This document shows positions 22,797-35,337 of a DNA stretch of 64,000 nt, one piece after another. This DNA comes from Lasioglossum baleicum. Its lineage: Eukaryota; Arthropoda; Insecta; Hymenoptera; Halictidae. Position numbers and translations under genes: made by a program. Every line of letters begins with the position of its first letter. Position 1 is the stretch's first letter. Where the stretch lies: assembly GCF_051020765.1 (NCBI RefSeq), contig NW_027469084.1, forward strand, positions 992,001-1,056,000, read 5' to 3'. The notes below the pieces were generated by a model. That model was not told where the DNA came from. It did no database searches and was given only the letters and a program-made list of their open reading frames with translations.

Positions 22797-23764
22797 TCGA
22801 CCGGCAGGTCGCATCTTTGTAGAGGGGGGGAGGGGATTATTGCTCCACCTCGCCCGCCGCGACCTGCCCACCTCGGGGGCGCCTTAACAGCCAGCCCCCC
22901 TTGGCGGCGGTGGAAGTACTATGTATTCCCACCGCCGCCATTACGTCTGCGGCCCCTTACCGGGGGGCCGTCGGCCTCGTCGGGGTTGCCCCGCCGATGC
23001 TAGCCTCCTGGCGGAGAGGGGGTCGGCTTCCCTCTCCCTCTCCGCTGCTTCCTTCTGTGTTTATCACAATCTCGCAGAAGGAGGCAAACGCTGCTCTTGA
23101 CCTCTCGCTGCCGATCATGTGGTCGACCACGACCGGCAACGAGAGGTCCATCCCAATAACGCCCCTTAGGACTCTGCGCGGCGCCGACCACGCAGGACAT
23201 TCTCCCAGCGTATGCCACTCAGAGTCCTGGGCCTCCTCGCAGTGGTGGCACTGCGATCCTCCCAATGCCAGTTATGAACACACAGTTTGAGGAAACGGCG
23301 GTATGCAGGTAATTTAACTTATGCGCATGCATTGCTGCAACTTGTGCTGTATAATTTAGAATTTTTGTTACCGCGCCATCCGATTTTTATACATGTGCAA
23401 ATACTCGTACACGCTGCATTGTATTTTCTTCCGCACGCGACAAGGAGGGGACAGAGGCGAGTTCCGGCTATCGTCTGTCCCCTCCCCCCGTCCCACCCCC
23501 CTGGTCGGCCCGCATAAAACTTAAAAATATGATAAAATAGAAGATAAAATCAATAAATGAAAACGTGTATAGATAAAATAGATAAAATAAAAGTCAATAA
23601 ATAAATAAATAATAATAAGTAAATAAATACAATGGACAAACCACAACAAACATAAGAAGGGGGGGAAAAATAATGGGGAATAAAAGATAAAGATGAAATT
23701 TATAATATAGAATATAAAATACATATAGAATAAAATGAAATATTATAAAATAAAAGGAGGGGGG
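22797..23764 (+). repeat. Monomer 25, class P with T insertion
   Basis: 968 bp. CTTCTGTGTTTATC carries one extra T that shifts the remnant frame (readable 23265-22957, its end out of frame). The insertion is shared with units 27, 29, 35, 36 and 38. Confidence 0.95.
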
Positions 23765-24721
23765 TCGACCGGCAGGTCGCATCTTTGTAGAGGGGGAAGT
23801 GATTATTGCTCCACCTCGCCCGCCGCGACCTGCCCACCTCGGGGGCGCCTTAACAGCCAGCCCCCCTTGGCGGCGGTGGAAGTACTAAGTATTCCCACCG
23901 CCGCCATTACGTCTGCGGCCCCTTACCGGGGGGCCGTCGGCCTCGTCGGGGTTGCCCCGCCGATGCTAGCCTCCTGGCGGAGAGGGGGTCGGCTTCCCTC
24001 TCCCTCTCCGCTGCCTCCTTCCGCGTTATCATAATCTCGCACAAGGAGGCAAACGCTGCTCTTGACCTCTCGCTGCCGATCATGTGGTCGACCACGACCG
24101 GCAACGACAGGTCCGTCCCAATAACGCCCCTTAGGTCTCTGCGCGGCGCCGACCACGCTGGACATTCTTCCAGCGTATGCCACTCAGAGTCCTGGGCCTC
24201 CTCGCAGTGGTGGCACTGCGATCCTCCCAGTGCCAGTTATGAACACACAGTTTGGGGAAACGGCGGTATGCAGGTAATTTAACTTATGCGCATGCATTGC
24301 TGCAACTTGTGCTGTATAATTTAGAATTTTTGTTACCGCGCCATCCGATTTTTATACATGTGCAAATACTCGTACACGCTGCATTGTATTTTCTTCCGCA
24401 CGCGACAAGGAGGGAACAGAGGCGAGGTCCGGCTAGCGTCTGTCCCCTCCCCCCGTCCCACCCCCCTGGTCGGCCCGCATAAAACTTAAAAATATGATAA
24501 AATAGAAGATAAAATCAATAAATGAAAACGTGTATAGATAAAATAGAAGTCAATAAATAAATAAATAATAATAAGTAAATAAATACAATCGACAAACCAC
24601 AACAAACATAAGAAGAGGGGGGCAAAATAAAGGGGAACAAAAGATAAAGATGAAATTTATAATATAGAATATGAAATATATATAGAATAAAATGAAATAT
24701 TATAAAATAAAAGGAGGGGGG
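23765..24721 (+). repeat. Monomer 26, class Q with R-type tail
   Basis: 957 bp. Q front with GGGGGAAGTGATT and CAGTTTGGGG, joined to the short AT-rich tail with AATCGACAAACC that usually follows R units. Remnant at about 24230-23907. Confidence 0.94.
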
Positions 24722-25690
24722 TCGACCGGCAGGTCGCATCTTTGTAGAGGGGGGGGAGGGGATTATTGCTCCACCTCGCCCGCCGCGACCTGCCCACCTC
24801 GGGGGCGCCTTAACAGCCAGCCCCCCTTGGCGGCGGTGGAAGTACTATGTATTCCCACCGCCGCCATTACGTCTGCGGCCCCTTACCGGGGGGCCGTCGG
24901 CCTCGTCGGGGTTGCCCCGCCGATGCTAGCCTCCTGGCGGAGAGGGGGTCGGCTTCCCTCTCCCTCTCCGCTGCTTCCTTCTGTGTTTATCACAATCTCG
25001 CAGAAGGAGGCAAACGCTGCTCTTGACCTCTCGCTGCCGATCATGTGGTCGACCACGACCGGCAACGAGAGGTCCATCCCAATAACGCCCCTTAGGACTC
25101 TGCGCGGCGCCGACCACGCAGGACATTCTCCCAGCGTATGCCACTCAGAGTCCTGGGCCTCCTCGCAGTGGTGGCACTGCGATCCTCCCAATGCCAGTTA
25201 TGAACACACAGTTTGAGGAAACGGCGGTATGCAGGTAATTTAACTTATGCGCATGCATTGCTGCAACTTGTGCTGTATAATTTAGAATTTTTGTTACCGT
25301 GCCATCCGATTTTTATACATGTGCAAATACTCGTACACGCTGCATTGTATTTTCTTCCGCACGCGACAAGGAGGGGACAGAGGCGAGTTCCGGCTATCGT
25401 CTGTCCCCTCCTCCCGTCCCACCCCCCTGGTCGGCCCGCATAAAACTTAAAAATATGATAAAATAGAAGATAAAATCAATAAATGAAAACGTGTATAGAT
25501 AAAATAGATAAAATAAAAGTCAATAAATAAATAAATAATAATAAGTAAATAAATACAATGGACAAACCACAACAAACAAATGAAGGGGGGGAAAAATAAT
25601 GGGGAATAAAAGATAAAGATGAAATTTATAATATAGAATATAAAATACATATAGAATAAAATGAAATATTATAAAATAAAAGGAGGGGGG
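24722..25690 (+). repeat. Monomer 27, class P with T insertion
   Basis: 969 bp. Leading G-run one longer than usual, CTCCTCCCGTCCC, and ACAAACAAATGAAGG in the tail; all are shared with unit 36. Remnant frameshifted, 25191-24883. Confidence 0.95.
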
Positions 25691-26656
25691 TCGACCGGCA
25701 GGTCGCATCTTTGTAGAGGGGGAAGTGATTATTGCTCCACCTCGCCCGCCGCGACCTGCCCACCTCGGGGGCGCCTTAACAGCCAGCCCCCCTTGGCGGC
25801 GGTGGAAGTACTAAGTATTCCCACCGCCGCCATTACGTCTGCGGCCCCTTACCGGGGGGCCGTCGGCCTCGTCGGGGTTGCCCCGCCGATGCTAGCCTCC
25901 TGGCGGAGAGGGGGTCGGCTTCCCTCTCCCTCTCCGCTGCCTCCTTCCGCGTTATCATAATCTCGCACAAGGAGGCAAACGCTGCTCTTGACCTCTCGCT
26001 GCCGATCATGTGGTCGACCACGACCGGCAACGACAGGTCCGTCCCAATAACGCCCCTTAGGTCTCTGCGCGGCGCCGACCACGCTGGACATTCTTCCAGC
26101 GTATGCCACTCAGAGTCCTGGGCCTCCTCGCAGTGGTGGCACTGCGATCCTCCCAGTGCCAGTTATGAACACACAGTTTGGGGAAACGGCGGTATGCAGG
26201 TAATTTAACTTATGCGCATGCATTGCTGCAACTTGTGCTGTATAATTTAGAATTTTTGTTACCGCGCCATCCGATTTTTATACATGTGCAAATACTCGTA
26301 CACGCTGCATTGTATTTTCTTCCGCACGCGACAAGGAGGGAACAGAGGCGAGGTTCGGCTAGCGTCTGTCCCCTCCCCCCGTCCCACCCCCCTGGTCGGC
26401 CCGCATAAAACTTAAAAATATGTTAAAATAAACGCTAAAATCTATAAATGAAAACGTGTATAGATAAAATAGATAAAATAAAAGTCAATAAATAAATTAA
26501 TAATAATAAGTAAATAAATACAATGGACAAACCACAACAAACATAAGAAGGGGGGGGCAAAATAAAGGGGTATAAAAGATAAAGATGAAATTTATAATAT
26601 AGAATATGAAATATATATAGAATAAAATGAAATATTATAAAATAAAAGGAGGGGGG
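25691..26656 (+). repeat. Monomer 28, class Q
   Basis: 966 bp. GCGAGGTTCGGC near 26350 is shared only with unit 37, 8681 bp downstream. Remnant at about 26156-25833. Confidence 0.95.
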
Positions 26657-27616
26657 TCGACCGGCAGGTCGCATCTTTGTAGAGGGGGGGAGGGGATTAT
26701 TGCTCCATCTCGCCCGCCGCGACCTGCCCACCTCGGGGGCGCCTTAACAGCCAGCCCCCCTTGGCGGCGGTGGAAGTACTATGTATTCCCACCGCCGCCA
26801 TTACGTCTGCGGCCCCTTACCGGGGGGCCGTCGGCCTCGTCGGGGTTGCCCCGCCGATGCTAGCCTCCTGGCGGAGAGGGGGTCGGCTTCCCTCTCCCTC
26901 TCCGCTGCTTCCTTCTGTGTTTATCACAATCTCGCAGAAGGAGGCAAACGCTGCTCTTGACCTCTCGCTGCCGATCATGTGGTCGACCACGACCGGCAAC
27001 GAGAGGTCCATCCCAATAACGCCCCTTAGGACTCTGCGCGGCGCCGACCACGTAGGACATTCTCCCAGCGTATGCCACTCAGAGTCCTGGGCCTCCTCGC
27101 AGTGGTGGCACTGCGATCCTCCCAATGCCAGTTATGAACACACAGTTTGAGGAAACGGCGGTATGCAGGTAATTTAACTTATGCGCATGCATTGCTGCAA
27201 CTTGTGCTGTATAATTTAGAATTTTTGTTACCGCGCCATCCGATTATTACACATGTGGAAATACTCGTACACGCTGCATTGTATTTTCTTCCGCACGCGA
27301 CAAGGAGGGGACAGAGGCGAGGTCCGGCTAGCGTCTGTCCCATCCCCCCGTCCCACCCCCCTGGTCGGCCCGCATAAAACTTAAAAATATGATAAAATAA
27401 ACGATAAAATCTATAAATGAAAACGTGTATAGATAAAATAGAAGTCAATAAATAAATAAATAATAATAAGTAAATAAATACAATCGACAAACCACAACAA
27501 ACATAAGAAGAGGGGGGCAAAATAAAGGGGAACAAAAGATAAAGATGAAATTTATAATATAGAATATGAAATATATATAGAATAAAATGAAATATTATAA
27601 AATAAAAGGAGGGGGG
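26657..27616 (+). repeat. Monomer 29, class P with replaced tail
   Basis: 960 bp. CTCCATCTCGCC, CACGTAGGACAT and GATTATTACACATG match unit 38. The AT-rich tail, from about 27440 to 27600, is of the short AATCGAC type where unit 38 has the long AATGGAC type. Confidence 0.94.
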
Positions 27617-28584
27617 TCGACCGGCAGGTCGCATCTTTGTAGAGGGGGGGAGGGGATTATTGCTCCACCTCGCCCGCCGCGACCTGCCCACCTCGGGGGC
27701 GCCTTAACAGCCAGCCCCCCTTGGCGGCGGTGGAAGTACTAAGTATTCCCACCGCCGCCATTACGTCTGCGGCCCCTTACCGGGGGGCCGTCGGCCTCGT
27801 CGGGGTTGCCCCGCCGATGCTAGCCTCCTGGCGGAGAGGGGGTCGGCTTCCCTCTCCCTCTCCGCTGCCTCCTTCCGCGTTATCATAATCTCGCACAAGG
27901 AGGCAAACGCTGCTCTTGACCGCTCGCTGCCGATCATGTGGTCGACCACGACCGGCAACGACAGGTCCGTCCCAATAACGCCCCTTAGGACTCTGCGCGG
28001 CGCCGACCACGCAGGACATTCTCCCAGCGTATGCCGCGCAGAGTCCTGGGCCTCCTCGCAGTGGTGGCACTGCGATCCTCCCAGTGCCAATTATGAACAC
28101 ACAGTTTGACGAAACGGCGGTATGCAGGTAATTTAACTTATGCGCATGCATTGCTGCAACTTGTGCTGTATAATTTAGAATTTTTGTTACCGCGCCATCC
28201 GATTTTTATACATGTGCAAATACTCGTACACGCTGCATTGTATTTTCTTCCGCACGCGACAAGGAGGGAACAGAGGCGAGGTCCGGCTAGCGTCTGTCCC
28301 CTCCCCCCGTCCCACCCCCTGGTCGGCCCGCATAAAACTTAAAAATATGTTAAAATAAACGATAAAATCATTAAATGAAAACGTGTATAGATAAAATAGA
28401 TAAAATAAAAGTCAATAAATAAATTAATAATAATAAGTAAATAAATACAATGGACAAACCACAACAAACATAAGAAGGGGGGGGGCAAAATAAAGGGGTA
28501 TAAAAGATAAAGATGAAATTTATAATATAGAATATGAAATATATATAGAATAAAATGAAATATTATAAAATAAAAGGAGGGGGG
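27617..28584 (+). repeat. Monomer 30, class Q
   Basis: 968 bp. CTTGACCGCTCGC is shared only with unit 39. CCCACCCCCTGG is one C shorter than usual, also in unit 39. Remnant at 28090-27761. Confidence 0.95.
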
Positions 28585-29542
28585 TCGACCGGCAGGTCGC
28601 ATCTTTGTAGAGGGGGGGAGGGGATTATTGCTCCACCTCGCCCGCCGCGACCTGCCCACCTCGGGGGCGCCTTAACCGCCAGCCCCCCTTGGCGGCGGTG
28701 GAAGTACTAAGTAGTCCCACCGCCGCCATTACGTCTGCAGCCCCTTACCGGGAGGCCGTCGGCCTCGTCGGGGTTGCCCCGCCGATGCTAGCCTCCTGGC
28801 GGAGAGTGGTCGGCTTCCCTCTCCCTCTCCGCTGCCTCCTTCTGCGTTATCACAATCTCGCAGAAGGAGGCAAACGCTGCTCTTGACCTCTCGCTGCCGA
28901 TCATGTGGTCGACCACGACCGGCAACGAGAGGTCCATCCCAATAACGCCCCTTAGGTCTCTGCGCGGCGCCGACCACGCTGGACATTCTTCCAGCGTATG
29001 CCACTCAGAGTCCTGGGCCTCCTCGCAGTGGTGGCACTGCGATCCTCCCAGTGCCAGTTATGAACACACAGTTTGAGGAAACGGCGGTATGCAGGTAATT
29101 TAACTTATGCGCATGCATTGCTGCAACTTGTGCTGTATAATTTAGAATTTTTGTTACCGCGCCATCCGATTTTTATACATGTGCAAATACTCGTACACGC
29201 TGCATTGTATTTTCTTCCGCACGCTACAAGGAGGGAACAGAGGCGAGGTCCGGCTAGCGTCTGTCCCCTCCCCCCGTCCCACCCCCCTGGTCGGCCCGCA
29301 TAAAACTTAAAAATATGATAAAATAGAAGATAAAATCAATAAATGAAAACGTGTATAGATAAAATAGAAGTCAATAAATAAATAAATAATAATAAGTAAA
29401 TAAATACAATCGACAAACCACAACAAACATAAGAAGAGGGGGGCAAAATAAAGGGGAACAAAAGATAAAGATGAAATTTATAATATAGAATATGAAATAT
29501 ATATAGAATAAAATGAAATATTATAAAATAAAAGGAGGGGGG
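28585..29542 (+). repeat. Monomer 31, class R
   Basis: 958 bp. Matches unit 40 at 8690-bp spacing. Remnant from 29051 to about 28788. Confidence 0.95.
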
Positions 29543-30509
29543 TCGACCGGCAGGTCGCATCTTTGTAGAGGGGGGGAGGGGATTATTGCTCCACCTCGCC
29601 CGCCGCGACCTGCCCACCTCGGGGGCGCCTTAACAGCCAGCCCCCCTTGGCGGCGGTGGAAGTACTATGTATTCCCACCGCCGCCATTACGTCTGCGGCC
29701 CCTTACCGGGGGGCCGTCGGCCTCGTCGGGGTTGCCCCGCCGATGCTAGCCTCCTGGCGGAGAGGGGGTCGGCTTCCCTCTCCCTCTCCGCTGCTTCCTT
29801 CTGCGTTATCACAATCTCGCAGAAGGAGGCAAACGCTGCTCTTGACCTCTCGCTGCCGATCATGTGGTCGACCACGACCGGCAACGAGAGGTCCATCCCA
29901 ATAACGCCCCTTAGGACTCTGCGCGGCGCCGACCACGCAGGACATTCTCCCAGCGTATGCCACTCAGAGTCCTGGGCCTCCTCGCAGTGGTGGCACTGCG
30001 ATCCTCCCAATGCCAGTTATGAACACACAGTTTGAGGAAACGGCGGTATGCAGGTAATTTAACTTATGCGCATGCATTGCTGCAACTTGTGCTGTATAAT
30101 TTAGAATTTTTGTTACCGCGCCATCCGATTTTTATACATGTGCAAATACTCGTACACGCTGCATTGTATTTTCTTCCGCACGCGACAAGGAGGGGACAGA
30201 GGCGAGTTCCGGCTATCGTCTGTCCCCTCCCCCCGTCCCACCCCCCTGGTCGGCCCGCATAAAACTTAAAAATATGATAAAATAGAAGATAAAATCAATA
30301 AATGAAAACGTGTATAGATAAAATAGATAAAATAAAAGTCAATAAATAAATAAATAATAATAAGTAAATAAATACAATGGACAAACCACAACAAACATAA
30401 GAAGGGGGGGAAAAATAATGGGGAATAAAAGATAAAGATGAAATTTATAATATAGAATATAAAATACATATAGAATAAAATGAAATATTATAAAATAAAA
30501 GGAGGGGGG
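29543..30509 (+). repeat. Monomer 32, class P
   Basis: 967 bp. Intact remnant at 30010-29687. AAAAATAATGGGG tail. Matches unit 41. Confidence 0.95.
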
Positions 30510-31475
30510 GCGACCGGCAGGTCGCATCTTTGTAGAGGGGGAAGTGATTATTGCTCCACCTCGCCCGCCGCGACCTGCCCACCTCGGGGGCGCCTTAACA
30601 GCCAGCCCCCCTTGGCGGCGGTGGAAGTACTAAGTATTCCCACCGCCGCCATTACGTCTGCGGCCCCTTACCGGGGGGCCGTCGGCCTCGTCGGGGTTGC
30701 CCCGCCGATGCTAGCCTCCTGGCGGAGAGGGGGTCGGCTTCCCTCTCCCTCTCCGCTGCCTCCTTCCGCGTTATCATAATCTCGCACAAGGAGGCAAACG
30801 CTGCTCTTGACCTCTCGCTGCCGATCATGTGGTCGACCACGACCGGCAACGAGAGGTCCATCCCAATAACGCCCCTTAGGACTCTGCGCGGCGCCGACCA
30901 CGCAGGACATTCTCCCAGCGTATGCCACTCAGAGTCCTGGGCCTCCTCGCAGTGGTGGCACTGCGATCCTCCCAATGCCAGTTATGAACACACAGTTTGA
31001 GGAAACGGCGGTATGCAGGTAATTTAACTTATGCGCATGCATTGCTGCAACTTGTGCTGTATAATTTAGAATTTTTGTTACCGCGCCATCCGATTTTTAT
31101 ACATGTGCAAATACTCGTACACGCTGCATTGTATTTTCTTCCGCACGCGACAAGGAGGGGACAGAGGCGAGTTCCGGCTATCGTCTGTCCCCTCCCCCCG
31201 TCCCACCCCCCTGGTCGGCCCGCATAAAACTTAAAAATATGTTAAAATAAACGCTAAAATCTATAAATGAAAACGTGTATAGATAAAATAGATAAAATAA
31301 AAGTCAATAAATAAATTAATAATAATAAGTAAATAAATACAATGGACAAACCACAACAAACATAAGAAGGGGGGGGCAAAATAAAGGGGTATAAAAGATA
31401 AAGATGAAATTTATAATATAGAATATGAAATATATATAGAATAAAATGAAATATTATAAAATAAAAGGAGGGGGG
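30510..31475 (+). repeat. Monomer 33, class Q, GCGACC start
   Basis: 966 bp. The unit starts GGGCGACC instead of GGTCGACC, which loses the first SalI site; this is shared with units 42, 44, 49 and 51. Remnant at 30975-30652. Confidence 0.95.
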
Positions 31476-32433
31476 TCGACCGGCAGGTCGCATCTTTGTA
31501 GAGGGGGGGAGGGGATTATTGCTCCAACTCGCCCGCCGCGACCTGCCCACCTCGGGGGCGCCTTAACCGCCAGCCCTCCTTGGCGGCGGTGGAAGTACTA
31601 AGTAGTCCCACCGCCGCCATTACGTCTGCAGCCCCTTACCGGGAGGCCGTCGGCCTCGTCGGGGTTCCCCCGCCGATGCTAGCCTCCTGGCGGAGAGTGG
31701 TCGGCTTCCCTCTCCCTCTCCGCTGCCTCCTTCTGCGTTATCACAATCTCGCAGAAGGAGGCAAACGCTGCTCTTGACCTCTCGCTGCCGATCATGTGGT
31801 CGACCACGACCGGCAACGAGAGGTCCATCCCAATAACGCCCCTTAGGTCTCTGCGCGGCGCCGACCACGCTGGACATTCTTCCAGCGTATGCCACTCAGA
31901 GTCCTGGGCCTCCTCGCAGTGGTGGCACTGCGATCCTCCCAGTGCCAGTTATGAACACACAGTTTGAGGAAACGGCGGTATGCAGGTAATTTAACTTATG
32001 CGCATGCATTGCTGCAACTTGTGCTGTATAATTTAGAATTTTTGTTACCGCGCCATCCGATTTTTATACATGTGTAAATACTCGTACACGCTGCATTGTA
32101 TTTTCTTCCGCACGCTACAAGGAGGGAACAGAGGCGAGGTCCGGCTAGCGTCTGTCCCCTCCCCCCGTCCCACCCCCCTGGTCGGCCCGCATAAAACTTA
32201 AAAATATGATAAAATAGAAGATAAAATCAATAAATGAAAACGTGTATAGATAAAATAGAAGTCAATAAATAAATAAATAATAATAAGTAAATAAATACAA
32301 TCGACAAACCACAACAAACATAAGAAGAGGGGGGCAAAATAAAGGGGAACAGAAGATAAAGATGAAATTTATAATATAGAATATGAAATATATATAGAAT
32401 AAAATGAAATATTATAAAATAAAAGGAGGGGGG
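31476..32433 (+). repeat. Monomer 34, class R
   Basis: 958 bp. Copy of unit 24 with the three shared markers, and a private CTCCAACTCGCC near 31526. Remnant from 31942 to about 31679. Confidence 0.95.
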
Positions 32434-33402
32434 TCGACCGGCAGGTCGCATCTTTGTAGAGGGGGGGAGGGGATTATTGCTCCACCTCGCCCGCCGCGAC
32501 CTGCCCACCTCGGGGGCGCCTTAACAGCCAGCCCCCCTTGGCGGCGGTGGAAGTACTATGTATTCCCACCGCCGCCATTACGTCTGCGGCCCCTTACCGG
32601 GGGGCCGTCGGCCTCGTCGGGGTTGCCCCGCCGATGCTAGCCTCCTGGCGGAGAGGGGGTCGGCTTCCCTCTCCCTCTCCGCTGCTTCCTTCTGTGTTTA
32701 TCACAATCTCGCAGAAGGAGGCAAACGCTGCTCTTGACCTCTCGCTGCCGATCATGTGGTCGACCACGACCGGCAACGAGAGGTCCATCCCAATAACGCC
32801 CCTTAGGACTCTGCGCGGCGCCGACCACGCAGGACATTCTCCCAGCGTATGCCACTCAGAGTCCTGGGCCTCCTCGCAGTGGTGGCACTGCGATCCTCCC
32901 AATGCCAGTTATGAACACACAGTTTGAGGAAACGGCGGTATGCAGGTAATTTAACTTATGCGCATGCATTGCTGCAACTTGTGCTGTATAATTTAGAATT
33001 TTTGTTACCGCGCCATCCGATTTTTATACATGTGCAAATACTCGTACACGCTGCATTGTATTTTCTTCCGCACGCGACAAGGAGGGGACAGAGGCGAGTT
33101 CCGGCTATCGTCTGTCCCCTCCCCCCGTCCCACCCCCCTGGTCGGCCCGCATAAAACTTAAAAATATGATAAAATAGAAGATAAAATCAATAAATGAAAA
33201 CGTGTATAGATAAAATAGATAAAATAAAAGTCAATAAATAAATAAATAATAATAAGTAAATAAATACAATCGACAAACCACAACAAACATAAGAAGAGGG
33301 GGGCAAAATAAAGGGGAACAAAAGATAAAGATGAAATTTATAATATAGAATATGAAATATATATAGAATAAAATGAAATATTATAAAATAAAAGGAGGGG
33401 GG
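32434..33402 (+). repeat. Monomer 35, chimera of units 25 and 26
   Basis: 969 bp. Everything up to about 33228 follows unit 25 (T insertion, GTTCCGGCTATCG, long AT part). From about 33268 the tail has AATCGAC and AAGAAGAGGGG, as in unit 26. Remnant frameshifted, 32902-32594. Confidence 0.93.
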
Positions 33403-34371
33403 TCGACCGGCAGGTCGCATCTTTGTAGAGGGGGGGGAGGGGATTATTGCTCCACCTCGCCCGCCGCGACCTGCCCACCTCGGGGGCGCCTTAACAGCCA
33501 GCCCCCCTTGGCGGCGGTGGAAGTACTATGTATTCCCACCGCCGCCATTACGTCTGCGGCCCCTTACCGGGGGGCCGTCGGCCTCGTCGGGGTTGCCCCG
33601 CCGATGCTAGCCTCCTGGCGGAGAGGGGGTCGGCTTCCCTCTCCCTCTCCGCTGCTTCCTTCTGTGTTTATCACAATCTCGCAGAAGGAGGCAAACGCTG
33701 CTCTTGACCTCTCGCTGCCGATCATGTGGTCGACCACGACCGGCAACGAGAGGTCCATCCCAATAACGCCCCTTAGGACTCTGCGCGGCGCCGACCACGC
33801 AGGACATTCTCCCAGCGTATGCCACTCAGAGTCCTGGGCCTCCTCGCAGTGGTGGCACTGCGATCCTCCCAATGCCAGTTATGAACACACAGTTTGAGGA
33901 AACGGCGGTATGCAGGTAATTTAACTTATGCGCATGCATTGCTGCAACTTGTGCTGTATAATTTAGAATTTTTGTTACCGTGCCATCCGATTTTTATACA
34001 TGTGCAAATACTCGTACACGCTGCATTGTATTTTCTTCCGCACGCGACAAGGAGGGGACAGAGGCGAGTTCCGGCTATCGTCTGTCCCCTCCTCCCGTCC
34101 CACCCCCCTGGTCGGCCCGCATAAAACTTAAAAATATGATAAAATAGAAGATAAAATCAATAAATGAAAACGTGTATAGATAAAATAGATAAAATAAAAG
34201 TCAATAAATAAATAAATAATAATAAGTAAATAAATACAATGGACAAACCACAACAAACAAATGAAGGGGGGGAAAAATAATGGGGAATAAAAGATAAAGA
34301 TGAAATTTATAATATAGAATATAAAATACATATAGAATAAAATGAAATATTATAAAATAAAAGGAGGGGGG
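33403..34371 (+). repeat. Monomer 36, class P with T insertion
   Basis: 969 bp. Copy of unit 27, with the same extra G, CTCCTCCCG and AAATGAAGG markers. Remnant frameshifted, 33872-33564. Confidence 0.95.
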
Positions 34372-35337
34372 TCGACCGGCAGGTCGCATCTTTGTAGAGG
34401 GGGAAGTGATTATTGCTCCACCTCGCCCGCCGCGACCTGCCCACCTCGGGGGCGCCTTAACAGCCAGCCCCCCTTGGCGGCGGTGGAAGTACTAAGTATT
34501 CCCACCGCCGCCATTACGTCTGCGGCCCCTTACCGGGGGGCCGTCGGCCTCGTCGGGGTTGCCCCGCCGATGCTAGCCTCCTGGCGGAGAGGGGGTCGGC
34601 TTCCCTCTCCCTCTCCGCTGCCTCCTTCCGCGTTATCATAATCTCGCACAAGGAGGCAAACGCTGCTCTTGACCTCTCGCTGCCGATCATGTGGTCGACC
34701 ACGACCGGCAACGACAGGTCCGTCCCAATAACGCCCCTTAGGTCTCTGCGCGGCGCCGACCACGCTGGACATTCTTCCAGCGTATGCCACTCAGAGTCCT
34801 GGGCCTCCTCGCAGTGGTGGCACTGCGATCCTCCCAGTGCCAGTTATGAACACACAGTTTGGGGAAACGGCGGTATGCAGGTAATTTAACTTATGCGCAT
34901 GCATTGCTGCAACTTGTGCTGTATAATTTAGAATTTTTGTTACCGCGCCATCCGATTTTTATACATGTGCAAATACTCGTACACGCTGCATTGTATTTTC
35001 TTCCGCACGCGACAAGGAGGGAACAGAGGCGAGGTTCGGCTAGCGTCTGTCCCCTCCCCCCGTCCCACCCCCCTGGTCGGCCCGCATAAAACTTAAAAAT
35101 ATGTTAAAATAAACGCTAAAATCTATAAATGAAAACGTGTATAGATAAAATAGATAAAATAAAAGTCAATAAATAAATTAATAATAATAAGTAAATAAAT
35201 ACAATGGACAAACCACAACAAACATAAGAAGGGGGGGGCAAAATAAAGGGGTATAAAAGATAAAGATGAAATTTATAATATAGAATATGAAATATATATA
35301 GAATAAAATGAAATATTATAAAATAAAAGGAGGGGGG
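34372..35337 (+). repeat. Monomer 37, class Q
   Basis: 966 bp. Copy of unit 28 with the GAGGTTCGGC marker. Remnant at about 34837-34514. Confidence 0.95.

Larger units (their letters stand above)
21839..31475 (+). repeat. Large tandem duplication, copy 1 (ten units)
   Basis: Units 24-33. Unit-specific markers appear in the same order as in 31476-40165: the GGGGTTCCCCCGCC, GAGGTTCGGC, CACGTAGGACAT, CTTGACCGCTCGC and GCGACC-start units. The copies differ by one monomer (units 25 and 26 here, a single chimeric unit 35 there) and in the tail of unit 29. Confidence 0.9.

Noticed and set aside
24692..25216. Plus-strand open frame of 174 codons, repeated at 33373-33897
   Set aside because: Antisense shadow of the LINE remnant, extended because an extra G and an extra T restore frame in these two duplicate units.
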